Shown: piece after piece, positions 49,501 through 58,060 of the stretch
How positions within the stretch are numbered: the first letter of the stretch is position 1
Layout: each line of letters starts with the position of its first letter
Source: CAWIHK01 sp963835935
Lineage (GTDB): Bacteria > Bacteroidota > Ignavibacteria > UBA10030 > CAVZMI01
Length of the DNA stretch: 64,000 nucleotides
Direction of reading: 5' to 3'
NCBI GenBank assembly: GCA_963835935.1
Contig: CAWIHK010000001.1
Coordinates: 682,001 to 746,000 of the forward strand
The notes under the pieces: generated by a model
Seen by the model: the letters and a program-made list of their open reading frames with translations, nothing else
Databases searched by the model: none
What the model was told of the DNA's origin: nothing
Translations under genes and position numbers: made by a program

Positions 49501-50988
49501 GTTGGATATACATATTTTTATGATGGAGCCAACAGACTGATCCAGGCAGATTTCGGAATAAACCAAAATGGGTGGACGGACACTAAGTCGTACGATATAG
49601 ATGAAATTACTTATAGCGGGAATGGCAATATTAATACTGTGAAGGCTTATGGCCAGGATCCGTCAAAGTTGATGGATGATTTGACGTACTATTATCCCAA
49701 ATACTTTCTTCCTGGTACCAATAGATTACGTTTTATAAAAGATGCTGCTCCTCCAAACGATTATCCGGATGATGTTGAAAATCAATCGGGTGATCCCTCT
49801 AATTGGGATTATGATAATTATCTTTACGATGACAATGGAAATATGATACAAGATCTTATGAGTGATATCGGCTTCGAGATTTACGACATCAACAATCAAC
49901 CTGTAGCAATTTATAAAAAGTCGGACGGTACGTGCTATCAATATGCTTACGATACGCAGGGGCATCGGATTATGAAGCGTGTATCGAAACCAGAGTACTA
50001 TTTGAATGGCGCGGATGGTAAGACTGAAGAGATTGTTTATAACAACATTTTAAAAGTACAATATAATATCTATGGCAACGACATGATTGGTTTCGTGCAG
50101 AGAAATCAAAGTCAGGTTCAGCGGTATTATTATATTAAAGATTATTTGGGATCGAATAGAGTGGTTATTGATGAAAATCGAAATATAAAAAGCGCGGAGG
50201 ATTTTGGGCCGTTCGGGAATGTGCTGGAAGGGAGGAGCGTTAACTATGGCTTGGCTAATAATGATTATAAATTCGTAGGAATGGAAAGAGATGTTGAGAC
50301 AGGGTGCGATAATAACGATGATAGGATTTATGATAGTCGAGTTTTTAGATCGCGCTCTGTGGATCCGTATGCGTCCAAAGATCCATCGAGAAGTCCGTAT
50401 TCATATGCGGGGAATAACCCAATCAATTTTATAGATATGAAGGGAGATAGTGCTTGGTCGATCACAAATCAATGGAATGATCAGTTCATAAAAAAATATC
50501 AAAGCTTTGTATCGGAATATATCTCACAATTTAAAGATAAAACTGATTGTGCCGATTTGGCTCTAAGTGCATTGGTTGAATTTGCATCCCAGAATAATCT
50601 TCCAGTTAATCTAACATATTATGATAATGATTCAAAAGAGGTAAAATCTTTTAATGCCGCTAGCGATGAATTTAGTAATAAAAACGAATATCTCGAAACG
50701 GTAAAAACAAATCTCGGAGCGCTAAACATAATTGATAATTCTAAGCCAATAAAATTAAGCGAAGCAGGTGGTGGAGATTTACTTATGTCGAAATTATCGC
50801 CGACAATGGGCCATACAAGAGTTATTTACGAAAATGTTTTTGACAAAACGTCAAATGATTATTGGATTGTTTGGTATAAAGGTACATTGCCGCCGACCGT
50901 TCCGGTAAGACAAGAGGGCCCCTTTAAGAAAATTCCAAATATATTCGGGAATTCACCGAGAAGATGGAGGTTTGACTTATGGCATTGA
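43501..50988 (+). CDS. RHS-repeat polymorphic toxin with C-terminal cysteine-peptidase-like tip
   Basis: This 2495-aa exported protein has a signal peptide (about 23 residues), a Bacteroidetes-type RHS N-terminal region (SLPLMTIPGPGGLNYDLKLS, DEASWVGLGWNLDVG), a LamG/CBM-like insert (about 950-1120), YD-repeats that build the RHS shell, and the RHS core (DYLGSNRVV, AEDFGPFGN, SPYSYAGNNPINFID, near residue 2315). The last 175 residues are the variable tip. It shows DCADLALSALVEFA and GGDLLMS...MGHTRVIYEN, a Cys...His layout like NlpC/P60 amidases. The next gene starts inside its last codons, as expected for an immunity partner. Specificity is not proven. Confidence 0.9.
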   Translation: MRSSTIILILLMAFICNIVLVSSQTSEPSSSYANRSLMEVARNGLTPQTKLISSPQKVEVNATGNFQFSLPLMTIPGPGGLNYDLKLSYTPGVKVTDEASWVGLGWNLDVGCIRRDVQGSMDATINKKNYLDDNLYSQPDDYIRDIYSISSPAGNGKALQYLNDDGITYNFALEDWKAWQIIYDQSYHRFIVVIEDGTKYIFGLAAPGLACRALGDPINGDLHNGLPQEEPFTQWFLTAILGPDYVDGGGDEYNPLDGTMPNKGNWIAIKWKYDDHNGAERTFKKFYYKAWTDLGQYGTDISLTSVTYPSFIITPTFVAKFETEDEMRNPISELLDTKWTEADKDSWMDSNNKYLGQDDDDTDFGQVKKRLKSIKLYRNYDGKCFTTIPATQQILQEVDFKYQEPDPNLNWDGRIQPKPMETINPDGTKIDGYREFRTLLRGITTIAGDVTFPDYRFDYYDIIGNTNPFWYNGWLSVGGVYGLRYYAGPFLDPDKCRVGFLGWYNSKSGSLTNDYTYLNQCYYANGNLSDGVMWNLKKVTYPSGGSITFDYESNVYLMDFTYMGSTSAIQVCGAGSRLKSQTLYGGDNTSVSGTYVYNYGTVTSDSDPTIVSGVGRMYADPIEYYATFQKFVLPNGSLLTRTFYPPENSWFFHQTNHQVLYQQVTEQQPDGSIIKSYYGTAYLKENISPNLGDLDTQGNLTAQGIFNETKSRKGLLIKREYYGSDEQLKPEITPRKTEEFNLAENLSHYAVSVWPIFSTQKESYTISSTVDGVESLIATYYSSQDGMPSLIEETNSDNTTTRRTRLFYPSDFAIFNNTIINSLIDRNILNPVLEKFISDGTQIQSATLSIYNQDTPNLMPRLFKVFNLCSTEPILEPISDNDILNAEQYYIQNSFDDNYLMTQSFDIYDDYGHPLQSTDANGIITKSIFNSSNGTRLADFKNTGIENVNADNFDDGSITDNDPFSGTISGDGKWSIVNGVLTSSNNSTSSAYAGNHTADYQNFTADVTLHIINDHGESGNWAGIHFGSEAIDVSGTGYLVYYQNNGSINLYKEKVNLISVQTCLLPNVGRRLSVTVNGTNVQVFIDGQRFINYNLETPATAGYISLVAYGIDAEFDDFRSYPVGALAKSYGYDPIFLHVTRMTDENGISINYEYDACRRLHRILDQQKNPLQEIDYSPDLRSVSKTYFQHANIVKNPSFEDQVQVLRADPANNQLFPKNWILETGPDKGQLNFNDSLCVQFSNDGPIGSNAVLLTSNSVHPNYRIVQNLGKLKTGKSYILSWSQHGYGSIVLYYSTVSSETQLILGSGLDYEYINHAQFTVDRDADVYIAIQSGGTNYEVDFVEVREAIGDNESCTLSSGILNNERLPGFTQTKMDGFGREIQALTQLSLSNPGNAPHGWIGIDKEYDASGRLTLVGIPDVSESFPSGAICNNSNETDYYPDPLDRVLYQSGSWDINRNHSVQYSYYCNDDQTLFETQRMDENGNTVDTYKDSFGNIIKTVVDAAGLNLTTSFGYDIMGHLLYSIDPEDPYSKSSCYDYNTLGQLTDKLTTDAGWVYYLYDKNGNLRFTKDAVHNFELFLCDVHPGKGNRQDGKNISLNMKTSGNSKTPMAKSIIPSGSNKAAQTHGAKKLRGKNKTLDYSNMTIINWPDGPLSISGSSNNSYLDDGYFTMFRPGMVTIIFTAATAKSNNAFVRIMASNGTIIFTCPNSPYSGLPYITHFYLPRGDYMIECESQVEVQTSYAISCNKYFDLVYNKYDSFNRVIETGEVASEKNDDYFTDDYAKVADFPSTGYDYMIAKKFIYDIPADDPLAANQRNIRGKLSTAISYRFGNVALITYYSYDERDRVEWIIEKGLGSSPKKIEYAYDMQGNVLKKGIVELLNKNYNHYTSYSYYQNGRLKEVDVSQLGSSSTNILAGNYSYTPTGKALQQHLCPSNNVVIDYSYNERDWLTGIRANQGSIFEMNLGYDKINGIGVAQSAEPQFNGNISWCDFKNNIIDNNQVGYTYFYDGANRLIQADFGINQNGWTDTKSYDIDEITYSGNGNINTVKAYGQDPSKLMDDLTYYYPKYFLPGTNRLRFIKDAAPPNDYPDDVENQSGDPSNWDYDNYLYDDNGNMIQDLMSDIGFEIYDINNQPVAIYKKSDGTCYQYAYDTQGHRIMKRVSKPEYYLNGADGKTEEIVYNNILKVQYNIYGNDMIGFVQRNQSQVQRYYYIKDYLGSNRVVIDENRNIKSAEDFGPFGNVLEGRSVNYGLANNDYKFVGMERDVETGCDNNDDRIYDSRVFRSRSVDPYASKDPSRSPYSYAGNNPINFIDMKGDSAWSITNQWNDQFIKKYQSFVSEYISQFKDKTDCADLALSALVEFASQNNLPVNLTYYDNDSKEVKSFNAASDEFSNKNEYLETVKTNLGALNIIDNSKPIKLSEAGGGDLLMSKLSPTMGHTRVIYENVFDKTSNDYWIVWYKGTLPPTVPVRQEGPFKKIPNIFGNSPRRWRFDLWH

Positions 50989-51440
50989 ATGGAAAAGTTG
51001 CAAACGCGATAATCTTATTAATAATACAATCTGTTATTTTTAGTGAGGAAAGCGTAAGTATTCAACAATCAAATAATGATAAATATGTATCTGTGTCCAA
51101 TCACGAATTTCAAGTAGCATGGATTGATACAAATAACGCCAGGATCTTTGTTGTTGTAGAAGGAAAGACAATAGCGAATCAGAAAAATATGAAGAAACTT
51201 GCAAAGTATTTTCAGGATGGTCTCAAGCAAATTTCTAATTCATTGAAAAGGAATCAGATTTCAGGATTTGATATATCATTCTTTAGTGAAAGGAAGTATG
51301 CAACGTATAAGGATAGTATTGATACCTCAGAGATAATTAGGTGGGAAAAATCATATTTGGGAGAATATTCGAGCAAAAAGAAAGAAATTCTCTTGCATCC
51401 TCTCAATCCGAAACTTATGCGAATAATTAAAATGAGATGA
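50979..51440 (+). CDS. Candidate immunity protein 1 (exported)
   Basis: The 153-aa protein begins with a secretion-type segment (MALNGKVANAIILLIIQSVIFS). The start codon overlaps the RHS stop by ten bases (TTATGGCATTGA), the same overlap seen at 58051. No family is recognised. Position directly after the toxin tip makes it the likely neutraliser of the NlpC-like domain. Confidence 0.65.
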   Translation: MALNGKVANAIILLIIQSVIFSEESVSIQQSNNDKYVSVSNHEFQVAWIDTNNARIFVVVEGKTIANQKNMKKLAKYFQDGLKQISNSLKRNQISGFDISFFSERKYATYKDSIDTSEIIRWEKSYLGEYSSKKKEILLHPLNPKLMRIIKMR

Positions 51441-51567
51441 AAAGGTAATAAATAAAATTTTGGACACATAAGGAATTGATTATGCGGATGATGTATTGCT
51501 ATCCACAGGTCTATAATTTTGCTATTTCGTATGAACGAGAATTTGCGTTTTATGAAAAAATTCTACC

Positions 51568-52821
51568 TTGCCAAATGCATATCCTGGTGACGTTGAAAAT
51601 CAGAGCGGTATAGTTTCCGATCCATCAAGCGATAATTATCATTACGACGACAACGGTAATATGATACAGGACCTAATGAGCGATATCGGCTTCGAAATCT
51701 ACGACATCAATAATCAGCCGATGGCGATTTATCGAAAATCTGACGGTGGATGTTATCAGTATGCGTATGATACTCAGGGAAAAAGAATCTCAAAGCGAAC
51801 GGATAAAGTTGAGTATTATGTAAATGGCGTGGATGGCAAGACTGAAGAGATAGTGTATGGCAATATTTCGAAGGCGAGAATAAATATATTTGGCAACGAT
51901 ATGATTGGTTTCGCGCAGAGAAATCAAAGTCAGGTCCAGCGGTATTATTATATCAAAGATTATTTGGGATCGAATCGAGTGGTAGTTGATGAATCGGGAA
52001 ATGTTAAAAGCGCTGAAGATTTTGGGCCGTTTGGTGCTACGCTTGAAGGAAGGAGCGTTAACTATGGATTGAAAGATCCGCGATATAAGTTCTTAGGCAA
52101 AGAAAGAGACGTAGAGACAAACACAGATTGCATGGATGCAAGACCATACGATTCGAGAATAAAACGATGGAGAAATGTTGATCCATTGGCGGAGGATTAC
52201 CCTGAAAATTCACCCTATGTATATGCAGCAGATGACCCAATAAATTATTTTGATTCTGATGGTGAGGATTTGATTAGAGTGAATTATGGAAATACAAGCG
52301 TTACCGTAGACTTATCAATTGCGATAGAAACATACAGGTTGCTTGAAACACTTCAGGAATATAATCTTCCAAATGAAATAACTTCATCTTTCAGAACTTT
52401 TGAAAAACAACAACAACTGTACAACGATTATTTGAATCATAAACCAGGACTGTATAGTGTTCAGAAACCGGGGCAAAGTCCACATCATTCCGGTTTGGCT
52501 CTAGATGCGAATTGGAAAAACTTGACAAAATATCAACGGGCTCTTCTAAAAGCAATAATGGAGTATTACAATTTCAAGTGGAATGGGATGAATGATCCGG
52601 TACATTATCAAAGGAATCCTATGAAAAGTGGTTATAAGAATATGAAACAAGCTAGAGAAGAAAATCTCGCATATTTTGATGCAAATAAAAATCAATTACC
52701 AGAATTGAGAAAAATTGGAAATGAATTTTGGTATGTGTATAGTGATGAGGAAGATGAAACTACTGTGAGCGTTGGAGAGATCACAGTAGTTGAATGGAAT
52801 CCACCAAAAGAACATCAATAA
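51568..52821 (+). CDS. Orphan RHS core plus M15 peptidase tip (cassette 2)
   Basis: The 417-aa frame lacks an N-terminus. It starts at YPGDVENQSG, homologous to about residue 2090 of the full RHS protein, and runs through the core to SPYVYAADDPINYFDSDG. The new tip has the D,D/L,D-carboxypeptidase (VanY/M15) metal motifs SPHHSGLALD and DPVHYQR plus SSFRTFEKQQQLY. It is predicted to cut peptidoglycan peptides. The TTG start has no good ribosome site. It is probably a silent store that recombines with the full gene, as known for rhs loci. Confidence 0.82.
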   Translation: MPNAYPGDVENQSGIVSDPSSDNYHYDDNGNMIQDLMSDIGFEIYDINNQPMAIYRKSDGGCYQYAYDTQGKRISKRTDKVEYYVNGVDGKTEEIVYGNISKARINIFGNDMIGFAQRNQSQVQRYYYIKDYLGSNRVVVDESGNVKSAEDFGPFGATLEGRSVNYGLKDPRYKFLGKERDVETNTDCMDARPYDSRIKRWRNVDPLAEDYPENSPYVYAADDPINYFDSDGEDLIRVNYGNTSVTVDLSIAIETYRLLETLQEYNLPNEITSSFRTFEKQQQLYNDYLNHKPGLYSVQKPGQSPHHSGLALDANWKNLTKYQRALLKAIMEYYNFKWNGMNDPVHYQRNPMKSGYKNMKQAREENLAYFDANKNQLPELRKIGNEFWYVYSDEEDETTVSVGEITVVEWNPPKEHQ

Positions 52822-52834
52822 TTAAAGGAGAAAA

Positions 52835-53298
52835 ATGAAATCGTTATTAGAAATATTTTTTGTGATTATGCCGATGCTTGCTTGCGCTCAGACTACCTCA
52901 TATTACGGGTGGTTTGATGAAGGCGAAGGTGTTTCGAAAGCAGTTTGCATAAGTATTGATTTTATACGACAAAAAGCTAACGACACCATTTCAGTTATTG
53001 ATACAGATATCCATAATGTTGAATTTCCTCCACCTGAAAAAGTGTCAGAATGGAAGAAATACTTTAAAAACCTGTCCCCGTTTAGGGTCTCTCTGGATTC
53101 AATAAAAATCGATAGTAATGCGATTAAGTTTACAACAAAAAAAGTTATTATCGATACCACTGAGTGGTTTATTTTGTCATATAATGGGACATAAGAAAAG
53201 GGAAATATTTTGAGGGATACATAAAAGAAATATCATATATCGCTTATCAAGGAGGACATACTTATCAAAGCATATACCGAATGAAATTATATCCTTGA
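52835..53298 (+). pseudogene. Candidate immunity protein 2, frameshifted
   Basis: An AAAGGAG site precedes ATG at 52835. The signal sequence MKSLLEIFFVIMPMLACAQ could be a lipoprotein type. The frame stops at 53194 after LSYNGT. Two bases further, another frame continues RKGKYFEGYIKEISYIAYQG and HTYQSIYRMKLYP to a stop at 53298 and looks clearly coding. A 2-base frameshift therefore separates the C-terminus. It is either a decayed immunity gene or a sequencing error. Confidence 0.65.
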
Positions 53299-53317
53299 AG
53301 GCTTAAATGAGTTCCGC

Positions 53318-54232
53318 TTGATCTTTAAAGTTCAAATCGAACTTCTCAATACGATTCTTGCACACAGTAGTTCACCGACTTACACGGAGTTTTTGAGTCA
53401 AGGTGAACGAAGGCGGGGCAATATGATGCAGGACCTGATGAGCGACATCGGCTTCGAGATTTACGACATCAACAATCAGCCTGTAGCAATTTATAAAAAG
53501 TCGGATGGCACATGCTATCAGTATGCGTATGATGCGCAGGGGCATCGTATTATGAAGCGTGTATCGAAACCAGAGTACTATTTGAATGGCGCGGATGGTA
53601 AGACTGAAGAGATTGTTTATAACAACATTTTAAAAGTACAATATAATATCTATGGCAACGACATGATTGGTTTCGTGCAGAGAAATCAAAGTCAGGTTCA
53701 GCGATATTATTATATCAAAGATTATTTGGGCTCGAATCGAGTGGTAGTTGATGAATCGGGAAGTGTGAAAAGCGCTGACGACTTTGGGCCGTTTGGGAAC
53801 ACTTTGGAAGGGCGAAGCGTGAATTACGGATTAACTAATAACGATTACAAATTTGTCGGGATGGAACGAGATGCAGAAACAGGATGCGATAATAACGATG
53901 ATCGAATTTATGACAATCGTATATTTAGATCATTATCGATTGATCCGTTCGCCGAGAAGGATCCGTCGAGGAGTCCTTACTCGTATGCTGGAAATGATCC
54001 GGTTGTTTTTATAGACATGAATGGTGATAGTATTTATGTATCCGGCTCCCAATCACAAGCGTTCATAAATTTACTCAGTCAAAGAACTGGTATTGTATTT
54101 TCTAGTTCAGGAACTAGGGCATTATTAATAGGTGAAGGTCCTGTCCAATCTGATTTAATATCTGAAGACTTGGCAGTTCTAATTGCGAATCTCGCAGAGA
54201 ATGTCCCACTCTTAGTTGAAATTCAGCGATAG
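53318..54232 (+). pseudogene. Orphan RHS core plus tip (cassette 3), left part cut by IS256
   Basis: Homology to the RHS core begins near 53420 (MQDLMSDIGFEIYD) and ends at the usual junction SPYSYAGNDPVVFIDMNGDS. About 70 residues of tip follow (SEDLAVLIANLAENVPLLVE) before the frame ends on a TAG inside the IS left end. The remainder of the tip continues at 55612. The first 30 codons before the core look unrelated. Confidence 0.8.
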
Positions 54233-55611
54233 AAATTTGAGGTTGTTGTCAACATAAATATTTTTTATGCGACAAGCAAATTTTGTTTTTTATTTTTATT
54301 CAACGCGTCAATTAATATTGGTAATGCACCGTAACCTTTTATTCTTCTAAATCCTTTTTCAGCTTCCAACACTCCAGCACAAACCCAGCGTGTAACTTGT
54401 TCTTCAGTCTTCCAATATTTTACATTCCTCTCTTTCTGTCGAACAACTGAATTGAGCGACTCGATCAGATTTGTCGATTGCAATGATTTGCGCAGAGCAA
54501 GAGGAAGATTAAGTCGATGCAGCGTCAACGTTTCATCCAATCCTTCACGTAAACTTTTTGCAGCCGACGAATGCTCTTGCTCCAAGTCCTGCGCAATTGA
54601 TAGCAGCCGTTCTTTTGCTTTCACTGCATCGTTCATCGAATATGCTTCCGTCATTCTTCTGCTGACAACTCCCTGAAGATTTTTTGGAAGATAACTTAAC
54701 ACATTACGTTTCTTGTGAACTGTGCAGCGTTGGACATGTGTGTCTGTTCCAAGTATATCAATGACAGCTCGCCGCAAGGCTTTCGATCCGTCCATCACTA
54801 CCAAATATAATTGCTCTGTGTGTAATCCACGATCTATCAAATTTTCCAACAAACCTTTCGCTATCGTCGTATTTTCTGCCGATCCCTCCCATACCCCAAG
54901 AACATGCTTAATCCCTTTAGTATCAATTCCTAACGCGATCACTACTGTATAATCACCAATGTGTATTCCATCGATCATCAACACTGCCAACTCTAATTCT
55001 TCCAGCCGTCGTTCAAACATTTCTTTTATCTTTTGAGCCGTTGCTGCAATCATTCTTCTGCTTACACTGCTCGAACTCGTTCCATACCCTTCTAGAAATT
55101 TACTCACTCCTTCTTCATACCTTCGTGTGCTAATGCCTCGAATCAAATCTCGATATGTCCTCTGAATTAATTCTGCAGACTTACTAAATAATCCGTACGT
55201 CTTCAAACTCCACGCATGCTTGTTCTCAACATCCACAACTCGGGTGACAAATATTTTTTTCCTCTTTCCATTTACGATCACCGATCCTGGATTTGTTCCA
55301 TGTCGTGTGCACTGCCGATCAGGTAAATGTTTATATCGTTCGCCTGCAAGTGATTTGACTTCTTCTTCCATGATCGTCTCCATCACTTGTAAGGAGATGC
55401 CTTCCATTTCTTCCGAGAGCGATTCTTTTAATCCCAACAAAACTTCTTTCACTGTGTCAACGATCTTTTCTTCCAACTTCTCAAAATGTTTTCCGCTCGT
55501 ACTGTTGATTACTTCATTCGCTTTTGCTACTTTGATCTTGTGCATGGCGATAGTCCTTTCTTTGGTGTTTAATAATTTGAATCGTTATTTTCTCACCTCA
55601 GATTAACTATC
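54228..55611. mobile_element. IS256-family insertion sequence in cassette 3
   Basis: The ends are related inverted repeats GATAGAAATTTGAGGTTG and, from the right, GATAGTTAATCTGAGGTG. The element is 1384 bp with one transposase. No 8-9-bp target duplication is visible (TTCAGC on the left, GCCTGT on the right), which is unusual for this family. Confidence 0.85.
54265..55545 (-). CDS. IS256-family (Mutator-type) transposase
   Basis: The 426-aa DDE transposase shows the catalytic Asp in LMIDGIHIGD, the second Asp in LVVMDGSKALRRAV and the Glu in QSTNLIESLNSVVRQKE. It also has the family segment KHVLGVWEGSAENT. Length and frame are intact, so it may be active. Confidence 0.94.
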   Translation of the reverse strand: MHKIKVAKANEVINSTSGKHFEKLEEKIVDTVKEVLLGLKESLSEEMEGISLQVMETIMEEEVKSLAGERYKHLPDRQCTRHGTNPGSVIVNGKRKKIFVTRVVDVENKHAWSLKTYGLFSKSAELIQRTYRDLIRGISTRRYEEGVSKFLEGYGTSSSSVSRRMIAATAQKIKEMFERRLEELELAVLMIDGIHIGDYTVVIALGIDTKGIKHVLGVWEGSAENTTIAKGLLENLIDRGLHTEQLYLVVMDGSKALRRAVIDILGTDTHVQRCTVHKKRNVLSYLPKNLQGVVSRRMTEAYSMNDAVKAKERLLSIAQDLEQEHSSAAKSLREGLDETLTLHRLNLPLALRKSLQSTNLIESLNSVVRQKERNVKYWKTEEQVTRWVCAGVLEAEKGFRRIKGYGALPILIDALNKNKKQNLLVA

Positions 55612-56118
55612 GCCTGTATTTTTTTCAAGCGCTATTTTCAACTAACTTCGGGACATCACCATCTCGCAGGTTCTTCTGATATAATCAATGTTAATGCAAT
55701 TAATGCGAGTGATAATGTCTTTTTCGATGCTGACGCACGTCTTGCAAAACCGGGATTTGAAAATGCTTTGGATATGGGTGATTTTTCTGCAATTGGTAAG
55801 GCACCTGAATTACAAGCAGCATTGCTGGGACATATTTTCATGGAACGGGCCACCCCTGGTGATTTTGAAAATGCACATCAGGAAGGACTACGGTTTGAAA
55901 CAAAAATTATGAAAGATTTAACAGGAGAAGCAGTTTCACTAAGACAATCACCGTTCTCAAATCCATTTTCAAGTTCCTTTCATCAAGCAAGAGGTCCATT
56001 AAATGGAATTCTTTATTTTAATGATCTTGATTATGGTACGAGGCGCTATTATCTTGCCGCGCCATTTGCTAAACCGTTTAATTCCAATATCATTCTCGGT
56101 GTCGTGAGGTCAAAATGA
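55612..56118 (+). pseudogene. Tip of cassette 3, right part
   Basis: Continuous coding from the IS edge reads LTSGHHHLAGSSDIINVNAI, then LQAALLGHIFMERATPGD, FENAHQEGLRFE and a stop. GHxxxE...AHxxGxxxE recalls the metal-site spacing seen in other FCB RHS tips, so a metallopeptidase-like domain is possible but unproven. Before the IS inserted it would have joined 53318-54227 in one frame or nearly so. Confidence 0.7.
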
Positions 56119-56549
56119 TAAAATATTTAATACCAATATTTCTTTTTATGCTTTGTATAGGAATTTCGAACGATGAAATCATTGTGAGAGCAAGAGTAAC
56201 TTATATAGAACCTTTTCCATTCGCAGTACCATTGCAAGGAGATGCGGCAATTGCATATGCTCAGCCTGCTTGGATACGATTGACGAAATCAGTAGATAGT
56301 ATGGCTGTTTTATTCGGTTATAGAATTTCGAGAGGTGATGATATTACAAAAAAGATATTAATCGGCAAAACATATGAATTTAAATTAATAAAATATCAGT
56401 CCGCATTACCTGTAATTCAAGGAGAAGAGAAAATTGATTCTGTTAATGAATGGATTATGAAATTACCGAATATAAATTTAATTGATAGTAGTAAATGTGT
56501 AAAAGCGAAGGAATATTGGATCGTTTTGAGTGCAACTGAAATAAAGTGA
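56115..56549 (+). CDS. Candidate immunity protein 3 (exported)
   Basis: The 144-aa protein has a signal peptide (MIKYLIPIFLFMLCIGIS) and a beta-rich body (VRARVTYIEPFPF, KTYEFKLIKYQSA). The start overlaps the end of the cassette 3 tip by 4 bases (ATGA). No family is recognised. Confidence 0.65.
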   Translation: MIKYLIPIFLFMLCIGISNDEIIVRARVTYIEPFPFAVPLQGDAAIAYAQPAWIRLTKSVDSMAVLFGYRISRGDDITKKILIGKTYEFKLIKYQSALPVIQGEEKIDSVNEWIMKLPNINLIDSSKCVKAKEYWIVLSATEIK

Positions 56550-56689
56550 TAAACAACTTATTACAGTTAATCATAATGCACGCAAGTGTCTTAGGAAATT
56601 ATTTTCATGACGACATACGCTACCGTATTTATTCTTATGATGAAATAGGATCAAGAATAATCGGTTCAAATTGGTTTTTCCAGACAAGT

Positions 56690-58060
56690 TGATTGATGAT
56701 CTGACATATTACTACCTGGATGACATCAACAAATTACGATTTATAAAAGATGCAGCTGCCCCCAACCGATTATCCGGGTGATGTTGAAAATCAATCGGGT
56801 GATCCCTCTAATTGGGATTATGATAATTATCTTTACGATGACAATGGAAATATGATACAGGATCTTATGAGTGATATCGGCTTCGAGATTTACGACATCA
56901 ACAATCAACCTGTAGCAATTTATAAAAAGTCGGATGGCACATGCTATCAGTATGCGTATGATGCGCAGGTGCATCGTATTATGAAGCGTGTATCGAAACC
57001 AGAGTACTATTTAAATGGCGCGGATGGTAAGACTGAAGAGATTGTTTATAACAACATTTCAAAAGTGCAATATAATATCTATGGCAACTCCGCCAGAGGC
57101 GGATGCGCCTTTGGCGCAGATATGATTGGTTTCGTGCAGAGAAATCAAAATCAGGTTCAGCGGTATTATTATATCAAAGATTATTTGGGCTCGAATCGAG
57201 TGGTAGTTGATGAATTGGGAAATATAACAAGCGCGGAAGATTTTGGGCCGTTCGGAGCAACGATGGAAGGTAGAAGTCTAAATTATGGATTAGGAGACTC
57301 AAGATATAAATTTGTCGGCAACGAGCGAGATGTAGAAACTGGATGTGATAATGAAGGCGATAGAATTTATGATAGCCATATTTTTAGATCACAATCGGTT
57401 GATCCATTCGCATCGAAAGATTTATCTAGAAGTCCGTATTCATATGCAGGGAATAATCCTATTATGTTCGTTGATGCTAATGGTGATAGTGTCATTGTCG
57501 CACAAGATGATTATTCGTTGGATGCAATTCTAAAATCTCTAAGACCTGAAGATGCGAAGCATGTAATAATCGATAAAAACGGAAATATTAATTTTGAGGA
57601 ATTGTCAAAAGCGACTTCTGATGATAAGAATTTGGCTAATCTCAAAGAATTGGTAAAGTCATTAACAGTATATGAGGTTTCTAGTGGGAAGGGATTTTCT
57701 TACAAGGATGCTGATGGCAAAATCAAATATTTGTCCTTTGGAGGAAAGGCAAGCGGGACTAAGGGTTTTACAGGATTTACTTTAGCACCGGATAATTCAG
57801 AAATGGCCTCAACTAATAGTCATGTCCAAGTTATCATAAATGCCCAAAACACTGAGCTTGGACGTTCCTTAGCTATTTCCCATGAATTATATAGTCATTG
57901 TTTGTTGTATGACAGAGGGGAGGATTGGATGCATAATGGCGAATGGGAACCTGATAAGACAGGTATGGGTTTCCATACTGTAGAAAAGAATATTATACTT
58001 CTTAACCTAATATTGGATGGGCGAAAGACTACTATAAGGAATTTTAAATTATGGCGCTGA
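56690..58060 (+). CDS. Orphan RHS core plus HELYSH peptidase-like tip (cassette 4)
   Basis: RHS homology starts at about 56690 (LIDDLTYYYL), one frame off. The continuous frame runs from 56750 for 436 aa. The core carries a 30-base in-frame insertion giving SARGGCAFGA. The tip after NPIMFVDANGDS has SLAISHELYSHCLLYDRGED and WMHNGEWEPD, the HELYxH pattern of many FCB RHS tips, suggesting a zinc peptidase. It ends LWR, overlapping the next gene. Confidence 0.82.
57089..57118 (+). repeat. 30-bp double-hairpin insertion in an RHS core
   Basis: CCGCC-AGA-GGCGG and TGCGCC-TTT-GGCGCA are inserted between the codons for YGN and DMIGF, which are adjacent in the other core copies. The insertion keeps the frame. 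Confidence 0.85.

Noticed and set aside
43501..50988. Insecticidal Tc toxin B/C component
   Set aside because: The N-terminal segment and RHS core fit FCB-type RHS proteins; no TcA-like gene or TcC-type tip is seen.
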